This document shows, in pieces, positions 7,977-17,254 of a stretch of 40,157 nucleotides of DNA. The position numbers were made by a program, and so were the translations under genes. The stretch is from an uncultured Prevotella sp. (lineage in GTDB: Bacteria; Bacteroidota; Bacteroidia; Bacteroidales; Bacteroidaceae), in assembly GCA_944320285.1 (NCBI GenBank), contig CALUGX010000128.1, positions 1 to 40,157 of the forward strand. Reading direction: 5' to 3'. Within the stretch, counting starts at the first letter, position 1. The number at the start of each line of letters is the position of its first letter. The notes below the pieces were generated by a model that worked only from the letters and a program-made list of their open reading frames with translations, was not told the DNA's origin and searched no databases.

Positions 7977-8014
7977 CGCTAAAATTTCAAGTGGAACAAT
8001 AAAAACAGAAAATC

Positions 8015-9010
8015 ATGGCAGAATCAATAGATATTCGCGAATTGAACATCTTGATCGAACAGAAAAGCTCGTTTATCGAGAGCCTCACAATGGGGATGAA
8101 CCGCGTAATCGTAGGCCAGAAGCACTTGGTGGAGGCCTTGCTTATAGGCTTGCTTAGCGACGGACACATATTGCTCGAAGGAGTGCCGGGACTGGCTAAG
8201 ACGCTCGCCATCAAGACATTGGCGCAGTTGGTTGATTCAAAATATAGCAGGATACAGTTTACGCCAGACTTGTTGCCGGCCGACGTTACGGGTACGATGA
8301 TTTATTCACAGAAAGACGAGAAGTTTCAAGTGAAGAAAGGCCCAGTGTTTGCCAATTTCGTGTTGGCCGACGAGATAAACCGTGCCCCGGCCAAGGTACA
8401 GAGCGCGCTACTCGAAGCCATGCAGGAGCATCAGGTGACGATAGGCAGCGACACGTTCGACCTGCCCAACCCGTTCCTCGTTATGGCAACGCAAAACCCG
8501 ATAGAGCAGGAGGGTACGTATCCGCTGCCAGAGGCTCAGGTGGATCGATTCATGTTGAAAGTTATAATCGATTATCCTACTTTGGATGAAGAGAAACTCA
8601 TCATACGTGAGAACCTACAGCGCTCGTTGCCTGAAGTTACTCCGGTAATATCTGCGGACGAGATAATCAATGCCCGTGATGTGGTACGGAAAGTCTACAT
8701 CGACGAAAAGATAGAGCAATACATCGCAGATATAGTTTTCGCCACACGTTACCCTGACAGATATGGTCTGCCACAGCTGAAAGACCTGATTGTCTTTGGC
8801 GGAAGCCCACGCGCAAGTATAAATCTGGCGAAGGCATCAAGGGCTTACGCTTTCATCAAACGCCGCGGCTATGTGATACCCGAAGACGTCAGAGCCGTGG
8901 CTCACGACGTATTGAGGCACCGCATAGGACTGTCTTATGAGGCAGAGGCTACAAATGTGACAGGTGAGGAGATTGTAAGTGACATAATAAATAAGGTGGA
9001 GGTTCCTTAA
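8015..9010 (+). CDS. moxR: MoxR family AAA+ ATPase
   Basis: This 331-residue protein has Walker A GVPGLAKT (56-63), Walker B FVLADE (115-120) followed by INRAPAKVQSALLEAMQEHQ, and the sensor-region ATQNPIEQEGTYPLPEAQ typical of MoxR. The C-terminal lid domain includes FGGSPRASI. MoxR ATPases are thought to act as chaperone-like remodellers of partner VWA-domain proteins, and such partners follow here (DUF58, BatA, BatB). It is cytoplasmic and the first gene of the aerotolerance operon. Its TAA overlaps the ATG of the next gene by one base (TAATG), indicating coupled translation. The exact substrate is not known. Confidence 0.95.
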   Translation: MAESIDIRELNILIEQKSSFIESLTMGMNRVIVGQKHLVEALLIGLLSDGHILLEGVPGLAKTLAIKTLAQLVDSKYSRIQFTPDLLPADVTGTMIYSQKDEKFQVKKGPVFANFVLADEINRAPAKVQSALLEAMQEHQVTIGSDTFDLPNPFLVMATQNPIEQEGTYPLPEAQVDRFMLKVIIDYPTLDEEKLIIRENLQRSLPEVTPVISADEIINARDVVRKVYIDEKIEQYIADIVFATRYPDRYGLPQLKDLIVFGGSPRASINLAKASRAYAFIKRRGYVIPEDVRAVAHDVLRHRIGLSYEAEATNVTGEEIVSDIINKVEVP

Positions 9011-9879
9011 TGGATACCCAAGACATATTAAAAAAGGTCAGGAAGATAGAGATAAAGGCTCGTGGGTTGAGTAGCAATATCTTCGCAGGCCAGTATCATT
9101 CTGCGTTTAAGGGTAGGGGAATGGCCTTTAGCGAAGTGCGCGAGTATCAGTACGGCGACGATATCCGCGACATTGACTGGAATGTGTCGGCCCGTTTTCA
9201 TAAGCCATATGTTAAGGTGTATGAAGAAGAGCGCGAACTCACCGTGATGCTGCTTATTGATGTCAGCGGTTCGTTGGACGTAGGTACGCAGCGTTCTACA
9301 AAGCGTGAGGTTGTCACCGAGATTGCCGCCACACTGGCGTTCAGTGCCATACAGAATAACGATAAGATAGGCGTGATATTCTTTTCTGACAAAATAGAGA
9401 AATACATTCCGCCTAAGAAAGGACGCAAGCACATATTGTTCATAATTCGCGAGATGCTTGACTTTCACCCTGAAAGCAAGAAAACAGACGTTCGTATGGC
9501 AGTGGAGTTTCTCACAAGTGTGCTGAAGCGTAGGTGTACGGCGTTCCTGATGAGCGATTTCTATGTGAAAAATGAGTTTGAGAATGCCCTGACGATATGC
9601 AACAGGAAACATGACGTGGTGGCAGTGCAGGTGTACGACCCTCGTGCGGAATGGCTGCCTGATGTAGGTCTGATGAAAGTGCTCGACGCCGAGACCGGCC
9701 ATGAGATGTACATAGACACCAGCGACAAGAGGTTGCGCAACGCCCATCATGCTTATTGGTTGAATCGGCAGAAGATGCTGTCCGACACTTTTAACAAAAG
9801 CAATGTTGACAATGTGTCAATAGCCACAAATCAAGATTATGTGAAAGCTCTTTTGCAGCTGTTCGCCATGAGAAGTTGA
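9010..9879 (+). CDS. DUF58 domain protein of the Bat operon
   Basis: The 289-residue protein carries the DUF58 signature RGMAFSEVREYQYGDDIRDI...DWNVSAR (about 36-62). A VWA-like fold follows with metal-site residues DVSGS (84-88) and LMSDFYV further on. It is soluble, with no membrane segment. DUF58 genes follow moxR in many bacteria, and the pair is thought to work with VWA membrane proteins in envelope or cofactor-loading functions. The start codon overlaps the moxR stop. About 130 bases separate it from the next start. Confidence 0.92.
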   Translation: MDTQDILKKVRKIEIKARGLSSNIFAGQYHSAFKGRGMAFSEVREYQYGDDIRDIDWNVSARFHKPYVKVYEEERELTVMLLIDVSGSLDVGTQRSTKREVVTEIAATLAFSAIQNNDKIGVIFFSDKIEKYIPPKKGRKHILFIIREMLDFHPESKKTDVRMAVEFLTSVLKRRCTAFLMSDFYVKNEFENALTICNRKHDVVAVQVYDPRAEWLPDVGLMKVLDAETGHEMYIDTSDKRLRNAHHAYWLNRQKMLSDTFNKSNVDNVSIATNQDYVKALLQLFAMRS

Positions 9880-10011
9880 CGGGCATCGCTGGAATATCAT
9901 ACCAAATACGCCTATGACTGGCTGTTGTTAAAGCCAAGGTCGGCATTATGGATAACAAGCGTTAAAGGCGTTGAATTGCCGGTTCGCCGGGTATTATTCA
10001 ATGAAAATGAG

Positions 10012-11079
10012 ATGAAACGTATTATTTGTTTTATAACAGTTTGTGTTTGCGTGTTGTGTGCCTCGGCTCAAGTGTCTGTTGAGTCGAAGATAGACTCGAT
10101 ACAAATACTGATAGGTGAACAGACTGGCATAACTCTAAGCGTGACGGCTAAAAAAGGCTCGCGGGTGGAAATGCCTGTGTATAAGCCGTCACAGTATATC
10201 ACGCCTGGGGTGGAAGTGCTCAGCCATTCTGACGCAGACACCTCTCATCTTGACAACGGGCTTGTCAAAATAAGCAAAAGATACACTTTGACGTCATTTG
10301 ATGAAAAGCTGTATTATCTTCCACCGATGACGGTAAAAGTGGATGGCAAAGCGTATAAAAGCAAAAGCCTTGCGTTAAAGGTGTTGACGGTGCCCGTTGA
10401 TACTTTGCATCCTGAAAAGTTCTTTCCTCCAAAAGGTGTACAGGACAACCCTTTCCAATGGAGTGAATGGGAGTTTGCTTTTTGGATGAGCGTGGTGTTT
10501 GTCTTGGTGTGCGTGGCTGCATATTACCTTTGGACACGCCTGAAAGAAAACAAGCCGGTCATAGCACGTGTGCGCATAATCAAGAAGATACCTCCACACC
10601 AGCGCGCCTTGAAAGAAATTGATAACATCAAGGCAAATAGGATGACTGCACAGGAAGACCAAAAGACGTATTACACACAGCTGACCGACGTAATTAGGAA
10701 ATATATCAAGGAAAGGTTCGGGTTCAACGCGATGGAAATGACTAGCTCAGAAATCATATCACGTCTGCAACAGGAAGGCGACAAGAAAATGACAGACGAG
10801 CTGAAGGAACTTTTCATGACAGCAGATTTGGTGAAGTTTGCCAAATATTCCACGCTTATCAACGAAAATGATGCCAACCTCGTCAATGCCGTTGCTTTCA
10901 TAAATACAACAAAACTCGAAAACCAGCCGACGGTGGAACGTGTAGAGCCTGACTTGACAGAAAAAGACAAGCGGAGTATGCGTTCGCGCACAATGCTGAA
11001 GGCTTCTATATGGGGTCTGATTGTAGCCGGCGTGGTGCTGTTGGCGATTGTCATTTACCAAGTGTATTTATTGATATAA
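10012..11079 (+). CDS. BatD-like envelope protein with two membrane segments
   Basis: I start this 355-residue protein at ATG 10012, which gives a clean signal peptide (MKRIICFITVCVCVLCASA, cut before Q20). The open frame extends back to 9925 without family-like sequence. A periplasmic Ig-like region (about 20-140) is followed by a membrane segment (FAFWMSVVFVLVCVAAYYLW), a cytoplasmic helical region (RALKEIDNI...) resembling DUF4381, and a last membrane segment at the C-terminus. The layout of signal, Ig-like part, membrane helix and helical cytoplasmic domain is that of a shortened BatD, and the full BatD is encoded four genes downstream. Located between DUF58 and batA, it is presumably part of the Bat complex. 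Function is inferred from position. Confidence 0.85.
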   Translation: MKRIICFITVCVCVLCASAQVSVESKIDSIQILIGEQTGITLSVTAKKGSRVEMPVYKPSQYITPGVEVLSHSDADTSHLDNGLVKISKRYTLTSFDEKLYYLPPMTVKVDGKAYKSKSLALKVLTVPVDTLHPEKFFPPKGVQDNPFQWSEWEFAFWMSVVFVLVCVAAYYLWTRLKENKPVIARVRIIKKIPPHQRALKEIDNIKANRMTAQEDQKTYYTQLTDVIRKYIKERFGFNAMEMTSSEIISRLQQEGDKKMTDELKELFMTADLVKFAKYSTLINENDANLVNAVAFINTTKLENQPTVERVEPDLTEKDKRSMRSRTMLKASIWGLIVAGVVLLAIVIYQVYLLI

Positions 11080-11094
11080 TGGGATTTGCGGATT

Positions 11095-12093
11095 ATGGAA
11101 TTTGTCAATAAGGAATATTTTTTATTACTGCTACTGCTGATACCTTACCTTATTTGGTATTTGTTGTATCGGAAAAAGAGTGAGCCTACGATGCGCATGA
11201 GCGACACGTTCGCTTATCAATACGCGCCAAAGAGTTGGCGCGTGCGCCTTATGGGGCTTCCGATGATGTTGCGGACAATTACTTTTATCCTTATTGTCAT
11301 CGTGCTTGCAAGGCCGCAGACCAACAACAGCTGGGGGCGTCGCACGGTGGAAGGCATAGATATAATGCTGGCAATGGATGTTTCAACGAGTATGCTTGCC
11401 GAGGATTTGAAGCCCAACAGGATTGAAGCGGCCAAGAGCGTGGCGTCAGAGTTTATATCGGGGCGTCACGATGACAATATAGGATTGACAATCTTTGCAG
11501 GTGAGGCTTTCACGCAGTGCCCTATGACGACAGATCACACATCATTGATAAACCTCTTACAGAATGTAAGAACGGATATTGCGGCACGGGGCTTGATTTC
11601 TGATGGTACGGCCATCGGAATGGGGCTTGCCAATGCTGTAGGACGCTTAAAAGACGGCAAGGCCAAAAGTAAAGTTGTGATATTGCTTACCGACGGTAGC
11701 AACAATATGGGTGACATATCACCGCTTACGGCTGCAAACATAGCAAAAAGTTTCGGCATACGTGTTTATACCATAGCGGTTGGCAGTAAAACCGTGGCCC
11801 CATATCCGATACAGGTAGGCGGGACTACGCAATATGTGAATATGCGCGCCGATGTAGATACAGAGACGTTGGGCGAGATCGCATCGACGGCAGACGGCCA
11901 TTTTTATCGTGCTACCAATACGGCGGAGTTGAAGAAAATATATGAAGACATCGACAAACTTGAAAAAACGAAGATGGACGTAAAGAAGTTTTCCAAGCGG
12001 TATGACGCTTACCAGCCGTTCGCATTAGCTGCGTTTTTGTCATTACTGTTGGAAATATTTTTGAGGCTTGTCGTTTTCCGAAGGATACCTTAA
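11095..12093 (+). CDS. batA: BatA, VWA domain membrane protein
   Basis: This 332-residue protein has two N-terminal membrane segments (YFLLLLLLIPYLIWYLL and MLRTITFILIVIVLA), a VWA domain and a C-terminal membrane segment (FALAAFLSLLLEIFL). The metal-ion-dependent adhesion site DxSxS is intact (AMDVSTSM, D95-S97-S99), with a conserved Thr in the TDHTS region and LLTDGSNN. The VWA domain probably lies in the periplasm (inference). batA-type genes were first linked to aerotolerance in Bacteroides. I use ATG 11095 rather than TTG 11086 three codons earlier. batB follows after 56 bases and is a paralogue. Confidence 0.93.
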   Translation: MEFVNKEYFLLLLLLIPYLIWYLLYRKKSEPTMRMSDTFAYQYAPKSWRVRLMGLPMMLRTITFILIVIVLARPQTNNSWGRRTVEGIDIMLAMDVSTSMLAEDLKPNRIEAAKSVASEFISGRHDDNIGLTIFAGEAFTQCPMTTDHTSLINLLQNVRTDIAARGLISDGTAIGMGLANAVGRLKDGKAKSKVVILLTDGSNNMGDISPLTAANIAKSFGIRVYTIAVGSKTVAPYPIQVGGTTQYVNMRADVDTETLGEIASTADGHFYRATNTAELKKIYEDIDKLEKTKMDVKKFSKRYDAYQPFALAAFLSLLLEIFLRLVVFRRIP

Positions 12094-12149
12094 TTGTGCG
12101 GTACTGGGTGACACGCGTAATGATATAATACAGAAAAATGTAAACGAGT

Positions 12150-13166
12150 ATGTTCAGATTTGAAAGCGCTGATTATTTATATTTGCTGATTTTGATACCG
12201 ATTCTTGTGTTGGTGCGCCTATACGGGTTACGCAAGCGCAAGGGGCAGTTAAAGAAATTCGGTGACCCGGAATTGCTGAAAAGCCTTATGCCCGACGTGT
12301 CACAGCCACGGCGAGAGTTGAAGTTTTGGCTGCTGATGACGGCGTTGGCGTTGGTTATAGTCATGCTTGCCCGTCCGCAAATGGGCACAAAGATAAGCCA
12401 AGAGCAACGTAAAGGTATTGAAGTAGTATTAGCTTTGGATATAAGTAATTCGATGAAAGCTGAGGACGTACAGCCTTCACGTTTGGCGCGAAGCAAGATG
12501 ATGATAGAAAATCTTGTTGACAACTTTACGAACGATAGGGTAGGTTTGGTTGTTTTCGCCGGTGACGCATTTGTCCAGTTGCCTATAACAAGTGATTATG
12601 TTTCAGCCAAGATGTTCTTGCAGAGTATAGATCCGTCACTAATTGCATCGCAAGGCACCAACCTTGCAGAAGCCATTGATTTAAGTTCGAGAAGTTTTAC
12701 ACAACAAGATAAAGTAGGGCGTGCTATCATCGTGATAACTGACGGTGAGGACCATGAGGGAGGTGCCGTAGAAGCGGCAAAGAAGGCCAAGAAAAAAGGT
12801 ATGAGAGTGTTTGTGCTTGGCGTCGGGTCGCCCAAAGGTACGCCAGTACCTGACGGTAATGGTGGTTACATGAAAGACAACACCGGGCAGGAGGTGATGT
12901 CAGCGTTGAATGAAGAGATGTGTAAGAGCGTTGCCGAAGCCGGTGGTGGAGCATACATCCATGTGGAAAATAACAATATGGCCCAAAAGCAGTTGGAGAA
13001 CGAAATAACGAAGTTGCAAAAAGGCGACATTATGAATGTTGTTTACAGTGAATACGACGAACAGTTCCAGGCTGTTGCTATATTGTTGCTTCTTGTGCTT
13101 GTGATTGAGACTGTAGTTCTTGAAAGCAAGAATCCGCTTTTGAGGAAGATAAAACTTTTTAAATGA
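12150..13166 (+). CDS. batB: BatB, VWA domain membrane protein
   Basis: This 338-residue BatA paralogue has the same plan: N-terminal membrane segments (YLYLLILIPILVLVRL, FWLLMTALALVIVMLA), a VWA domain with an intact metal site (LALDISNSM, D97-S99-S101), the VITDGEDHEG loop, and a C-terminal membrane segment (AVAILLLLVLVIETVVL). BatA and BatB probably form a hetero-oligomer in the inner membrane, remodelled by MoxR (inference from VWA/MoxR families). Its TGA overlaps the batC start as ATGA (13163-13166), so translation is coupled. Confidence 0.93.
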   Translation: MFRFESADYLYLLILIPILVLVRLYGLRKRKGQLKKFGDPELLKSLMPDVSQPRRELKFWLLMTALALVIVMLARPQMGTKISQEQRKGIEVVLALDISNSMKAEDVQPSRLARSKMMIENLVDNFTNDRVGLVVFAGDAFVQLPITSDYVSAKMFLQSIDPSLIASQGTNLAEAIDLSSRSFTQQDKVGRAIIVITDGEDHEGGAVEAAKKAKKKGMRVFVLGVGSPKGTPVPDGNGGYMKDNTGQEVMSALNEEMCKSVAEAGGGAYIHVENNNMAQKQLENEITKLQKGDIMNVVYSEYDEQFQAVAILLLLVLVIETVVLESKNPLLRKIKLFK

Positions 13167-13852
13167 TTTTGACCGAAATGAAATCAAATATGTTAAAGTT
13201 GTTTATGATGTCGTTTTTGTTAGGCATCGTAGCTTTGGCAAATGCGCAGACAGACCGCCAGTTCATACGTGACGGCAACCGCTTGTTTGAGGCACAGAAA
13301 TATGATAAGGCTGAAATACAATATAGGAAGGCCGTATCTAAAAATCCGTCGAACCCGCAGGCGGTTTATAATCTTGGATGTGTTTTGATGATGCAGAACA
13401 AGGATTCAGCAGCTGTCGCACAATATGAGAGAGCCGCACGACTTGAAACGAATAAGTTGCGTCTTGCAAGTGTGTATCACAATATCGGTGTGATTTGTCA
13501 AAATCATAAAATGTATGGCGAAGCAATAAAGGCTTACGAGCAATCTTTGCGTAATAATCCGAAAGACGACGAGACGCGTTATAACCTTGCACTGTGTAAA
13601 AAGTTGCAGAAAAACGACAAGAACAAGGATAAGAAAAAGAACGAGAAAGAAAAACAACAAAATGATAAGGACAATAACGACGACAAAAACAAAGGTGAAA
13701 ACAAACGGCAACAAAAAGACGAAAGAATGAGTAAAGATAATGCCGAACAACTACTCAATGCTGCAATCCAAAATGAAAAAGCTACGCAGCAACGTTTGAG
13801 GAAGGCAATGCAGAAACAAACCACACGAAGAGGAAGTGGCAAAAATTGGTAA
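13163..13852 (+). CDS. batC: BatC, TPR protein
   Basis: The 229-residue product has a signal peptide (LKLFMMSFLLGIVALANAQ) and three TPR units at about residues 35-145 (for example GNRLFEAQKYDKAEIQYRKA and MYGEAIKAYEQSLRNNPKD). A very Lys/Asn/Asp-rich segment (about 150-190) follows, then a short helix-forming tail. TPRs mediate protein contacts, here probably in the periplasm with BatA/BatB. The ATG at 13163 overlaps the batB stop; ATG 13178 in the same frame gives a more compact signal peptide and is an equally possible start. The charged low-complexity stretch is usual for this family but its exact composition is likely to vary between species. Confidence 0.88.
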   Translation: MILTEMKSNMLKLFMMSFLLGIVALANAQTDRQFIRDGNRLFEAQKYDKAEIQYRKAVSKNPSNPQAVYNLGCVLMMQNKDSAAVAQYERAARLETNKLRLASVYHNIGVICQNHKMYGEAIKAYEQSLRNNPKDDETRYNLALCKKLQKNDKNKDKKKNEKEKQQNDKDNNDDKNKGENKRQQKDERMSKDNAEQLLNAAIQNEKATQQRLRKAMQKQTTRRGSGKNW

Positions 13853-13948
13853 TGTCTTTAAATTTGCGTTTTGGTTTAACAAAAGCAGAATGGAGTCTTA
13901 CTTATTTGCCGGATGTAAAGAAAGAATGATGAAATCCATGCATTTAAT

Positions 13949-16528
13949 ATGAAAAAATATATACTCTTATTGCAATTTGTCTTGTTATGTACGGTGTTGG
14001 CTTACGGGCAAAGGCTCGTTATCAACGTCCCGTCAAACGTGTCAGTAGGTGAAAATTTCAGGTTGACGTACACAGTGGGCACAATCAACGCATCTGATGA
14101 GATACATATCGGAAAGATACCTGATGCGCTTGAAGTCATAACGGGGCCTTACGTATCTGAGCAGTCAAGTTTTCAGATGGCGAACGGACATACAAGTAGT
14201 TCTTCATCAAAGACATTTACATTCATATTATATGCTTCTAAGGCTGGTACATACACGATTCCGGCGGCGAGTGTTGTGGTAAACGGGAAAAGGCTTACAT
14301 CAAAGTCTGCCAAGGTAAAGGTTTCTGGTCGTGTACAGAGTAACAATGGTGCTCCGAGAATGCATGATGATTCGTATGGACAACCACAAATGCGTAATGC
14401 CGGTACGGCAATCAGTGCCAGTGATTTGTTCATAAAAGTGAGTGCAAATAAGCGCAGGGTGCATGAACAAGAGCCGATACTTCTTACATACAAAGTTTAC
14501 ACATTAGTAAATTTGTCTAAACTTGATGGAAAAATGCCGGATTTGACAGGATTTCATACGCAAGAAATACCGCTTCCGCAGCAGAAATCGTTTCACATAG
14601 AACGGGTTAACGGACGGCCTTATCGTTGTGTTACGTGGAGCCAGTATGTAATGTATCCGCAAATGACAGGTAAGTTAGAAATACCAAGCATCACCTTTGA
14701 AGGAACAATCAGCCAGCAAAATAGAAATGTAGATCCATACGAAGCATTCCTCAATGGAGGTTCGGGATATATAGAAGTCAAGCGTTCAATCAAGGCTCCT
14801 GGAATTACAATCCAAGTAGATCCTTTACCTAAACGGCCGGCTAATTTCTCTGGTGGCGTAGGTAAATTCAACATAAGTGCACAGATCAGTAAGAGTAAGG
14901 TTAAGGCTAACGATCCTGTGACAGTGCGCGTTGTAGTTGGTGGAGTGGGAAATTTGAAATTAATAAAGCAGCCAGTAGTCGCTTTTCCAAAAGATTTTGA
15001 CAAATATGACGCAAAAGTCATAGATAAAACGAAACTTACACAAAACGGTGTTGAGGGTAACATGGTCTATGATTTCTTGGCCGTACCACGCAATCAGGGG
15101 CGTTACGTAATACCCGCCGTTGAGTTTGTTTATTACGACGTTGACGCAAATACTTATAAGACAATAAAGACCCAATCTTTCAATCTTGAGGTAGAAAAAG
15201 GTGACGGAAGTCCAAGTGCCGCCATTGATTATGGTGATTTGAAAGACAAAGACATACATCCTATAAAGGAGGGGAAATACTATGTGCAGGATGTGTATGA
15301 CATTTTTTATGGTTCTGCGACGTATTGGGCTGTTTTGTCATTTTTGTTTATCATCTTTGTCGGTGTGCTTGTGATATTTAGGAAACGTGCTATCGATAGT
15401 GCCGACATTACACGTTTGAAAATAAAGAAAGCTAATCGAATAGCAACCAAGCGTTTGCAGTATGCGAACAAGTTGATGTTGAATAATGAGCATGATAAGT
15501 TCTATGACGAAGTACTCCGGACTTTGTGGGGGTATGTTGGTGACAAGTTGAATATGCCGGTAGAGCAGCTGGCAAAAGATAACATTGCAGAAAAATTGGC
15601 ACAACGGAACGTGAATGAAGAAACAATTAATATGTTCGTGAAAGCTGTGGATGAATGTGAATACAACCGCTATGCACCGGGAGATGCGAAAGGGAATATG
15701 AATCAAACATTTGAAGCGGCAATGACGGCTATCATAAAAATAGAAGACGTGCTTAGTGGACAGAAAAAGCGTAAAATGAATATCAGTTTTTTTGTTGTGT
15801 TGGCATTTGTTGTTGTCATACCGTTGTCAGCGAGTGCGATAACCAAGAAGAATGCGGACGACGAATATAAGAAAGGCAACTATGTCCAGGCAATAAGGGA
15901 TTATGAAGAGTTGCTTAAAAAAGAAGGTCCAAGTGTTGAGTTATATTACAATTTAGGAAATGCCTATTACCGTGTAGATAACATCACACGTGCTGTCCTG
16001 AACTATGAGCGTGCACTTATGTTGTCGCCTGGTGATGATGACATAAGGTTTAATTTGCAAATGGCTCGGTCTAAGACGATAGACAAGATAACCCCGAAGT
16101 CTGAAATGTTTTTTGTGACTTGGTATAAGTCATTGGTCAATCTGACAAGTGTTGATGGATGGGCAAAGACTGCAATTGTGAGCGTCGCGCTTGCATTGAT
16201 GCTTGTGCTGTGCTATTTATTCGGGCGGAGATTGTTAGTCAGAAAAGTCGGCTTTTATGGAGCTGCCGTGTTTATTTTACTTTTTGTTTTGAGCAATGTA
16301 TTTGCTTATGCACAAAGACAGATATTGACACAGCGCAGCGGTGCAGTTGTTATTTCACCTTCGGCGCCTTTAAGGAAAACACCAGTGTCGGGTAGTGAAT
16401 ACAATGCTATTATTCATGAGGGCAGCCGTGTGGAAATAATCGACGACACGATGAAGGATTGGAAGCAAGTAGAACTTGAAGACGGTCGTGAAGGGTGGAT
16501 GTTAAGTTCGCAAATGGAAAGGATATGA
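13949..16528 (+). CDS. BatD-BatE fusion protein
   Basis: A single 859-residue frame joins two normally separate proteins. Residues 1-605 are BatD: signal peptide (1-20, cut before Q21), several Ig-like periplasmic domains, a membrane segment (about 457-477) and a cytoplasmic helical region. Residues 610-859 are BatE: MNISFFVVLAFVVVIPLSAS, which looks like a complete signal sequence with its own ATG at 15776, TPRs (about 634-705), two membrane segments (about 739-757 and 766-787) and an SH3-like C-terminal domain (RKTPVSGSEYNAIIHEGSRV). The former signal would act as a membrane helix, returning the TPR part to the periplasm, so topology stays consistent. The junction reads ATGA, as at batB/batC. 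Internal initiation at 15776 could also yield separate BatE. Confidence 0.9.
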   Translation: MKKYILLLQFVLLCTVLAYGQRLVINVPSNVSVGENFRLTYTVGTINASDEIHIGKIPDALEVITGPYVSEQSSFQMANGHTSSSSSKTFTFILYASKAGTYTIPAASVVVNGKRLTSKSAKVKVSGRVQSNNGAPRMHDDSYGQPQMRNAGTAISASDLFIKVSANKRRVHEQEPILLTYKVYTLVNLSKLDGKMPDLTGFHTQEIPLPQQKSFHIERVNGRPYRCVTWSQYVMYPQMTGKLEIPSITFEGTISQQNRNVDPYEAFLNGGSGYIEVKRSIKAPGITIQVDPLPKRPANFSGGVGKFNISAQISKSKVKANDPVTVRVVVGGVGNLKLIKQPVVAFPKDFDKYDAKVIDKTKLTQNGVEGNMVYDFLAVPRNQGRYVIPAVEFVYYDVDANTYKTIKTQSFNLEVEKGDGSPSAAIDYGDLKDKDIHPIKEGKYYVQDVYDIFYGSATYWAVLSFLFIIFVGVLVIFRKRAIDSADITRLKIKKANRIATKRLQYANKLMLNNEHDKFYDEVLRTLWGYVGDKLNMPVEQLAKDNIAEKLAQRNVNEETINMFVKAVDECEYNRYAPGDAKGNMNQTFEAAMTAIIKIEDVLSGQKKRKMNISFFVVLAFVVVIPLSASAITKKNADDEYKKGNYVQAIRDYEELLKKEGPSVELYYNLGNAYYRVDNITRAVLNYERALMLSPGDDDIRFNLQMARSKTIDKITPKSEMFFVTWYKSLVNLTSVDGWAKTAIVSVALALMLVLCYLFGRRLLVRKVGFYGAAVFILLFVLSNVFAYAQRQILTQRSGAVVISPSAPLRKTPVSGSEYNAIIHEGSRVEIIDDTMKDWKQVELEDGREGWMLSSQMERI

Positions 16529-16552
16529 TATTTGTGAAAATTCAGTAAGCAG

Positions 16553-17239
16553 ATGCAGACAATGATTGAGATTGACAGGGATGTATTATCGTTTTTCAAC
16601 GGCAGCGGTTCGTTGTTCGTTGATAACTTGGCACTTGTACTTACGTCAGGTTTGACGTGGATACCATTATATATTTCCTTGCTTTACATTGTTATAAAGA
16701 ATAACGAAACGATGAAACAGATAATGCTTATCATCGGTTGTGTTCTTTTGTGCATAGTATTGTCTGATGGTGTTGCTGATTTTATTGTAAAACCTTTAGT
16801 CGGCAGGCTCCGACCTTCAAACGACCCGTTAATTAAATACACTGTCGAAGTTGTAAACGGTATCCGTAGCACTCAGTACGGGTTCTTTTCTGCCCATGCT
16901 TCAAATACATTCTGCATAGCTATGTTTTTCTCTTTACTTGTTCGTAAGAAATCATTTGTCGTAGCAATGGTGTTGTGGTCGTTGGTGAATTGCTGGACGC
17001 GAATGTATCTTGGCCTTCATTATCCAAGTGACATAGTTGTCGGTTTGTTGTGGGGAGGCATTGTCGGTTCGGTGGTTTATTTTATTTACATCAAGTCATA
17101 TTTACGTATGTACCCTGACTTTAATTACATATCGTCACAATATACGTCAACTGGTTACAACCGTATTGATGTTGACGTTGTGCTTCTTGTCCTCGCTTTG
17201 ACGTTACTTTATTCAGTCATGAGGGCTATGTTTTTTTAA
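16553..17239 (+). CDS. PAP2 family membrane phosphatase
   Basis: This 228-residue integral membrane protein carries the three acid-phosphatase motifs: K80-x6-R87P88 (KPLVGRLRP), FFSAHAS with the catalytic His 115 (the usual PSGH is altered to SAHAS), and R150-x5-H156-x3-D160 (TRMYLGLHYPSD). Five to six membrane helices are evident. Such enzymes remove phosphate from lipid carriers or lipids, for example undecaprenyl pyrophosphate or lipid A; which one applies here cannot be told. The gene starts 24 bases after the batDE stop and ends 15 bases before queA, so it belongs to the same transcription unit. Confidence 0.92.
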   Translation: MQTMIEIDRDVLSFFNGSGSLFVDNLALVLTSGLTWIPLYISLLYIVIKNNETMKQIMLIIGCVLLCIVLSDGVADFIVKPLVGRLRPSNDPLIKYTVEVVNGIRSTQYGFFSAHASNTFCIAMFFSLLVRKKSFVVAMVLWSLVNCWTRMYLGLHYPSDIVVGLLWGGIVGSVVYFIYIKSYLRMYPDFNYISSQYTSTGYNRIDVDVVLLVLALTLLYSVMRAMFF

Positions 17240-17254
17240 TATAAGTTTGCATAA

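Larger units (their letters stand above)
6840..8014. other. Long non-coding region before the Bat operon
   Basis: This 1,175-base AT-rich stretch has no open frame that looks coding. It contains the nested palindrome 6851-7025 and the moxR promoter near 7969. It also holds a 9-bp inverted repeat (ctataacag 7789-7797 with ctgttatag 7810-7818) and short hairpin-prone segments such as aaaaggcatcttttgca (about 7400-7415). A 17-codon frame (7585-7638) follows a TACATTTG box (7569-7576) but is probably chance. Parts resemble the gaps at 23421-23769 and 36476-37113, as if all three held decayed copies of one dispersed sequence. Confidence 0.6.

Noticed and set aside
9028..9750. 240-codon open frame antisense to the DUF58 gene
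   Set aside because: It lies wholly opposite a clear DUF58 gene and its translation is rich in His, Cys and Tyr with no family-like pattern.
13406..13750. Antisense frame opposite batC, very rich in Leu, Val and Phe
   Set aside because: It is the complement of the Lys/Asn/Asp-rich tail of BatC, so the hydrophobic look is a by-product of that low-complexity region.
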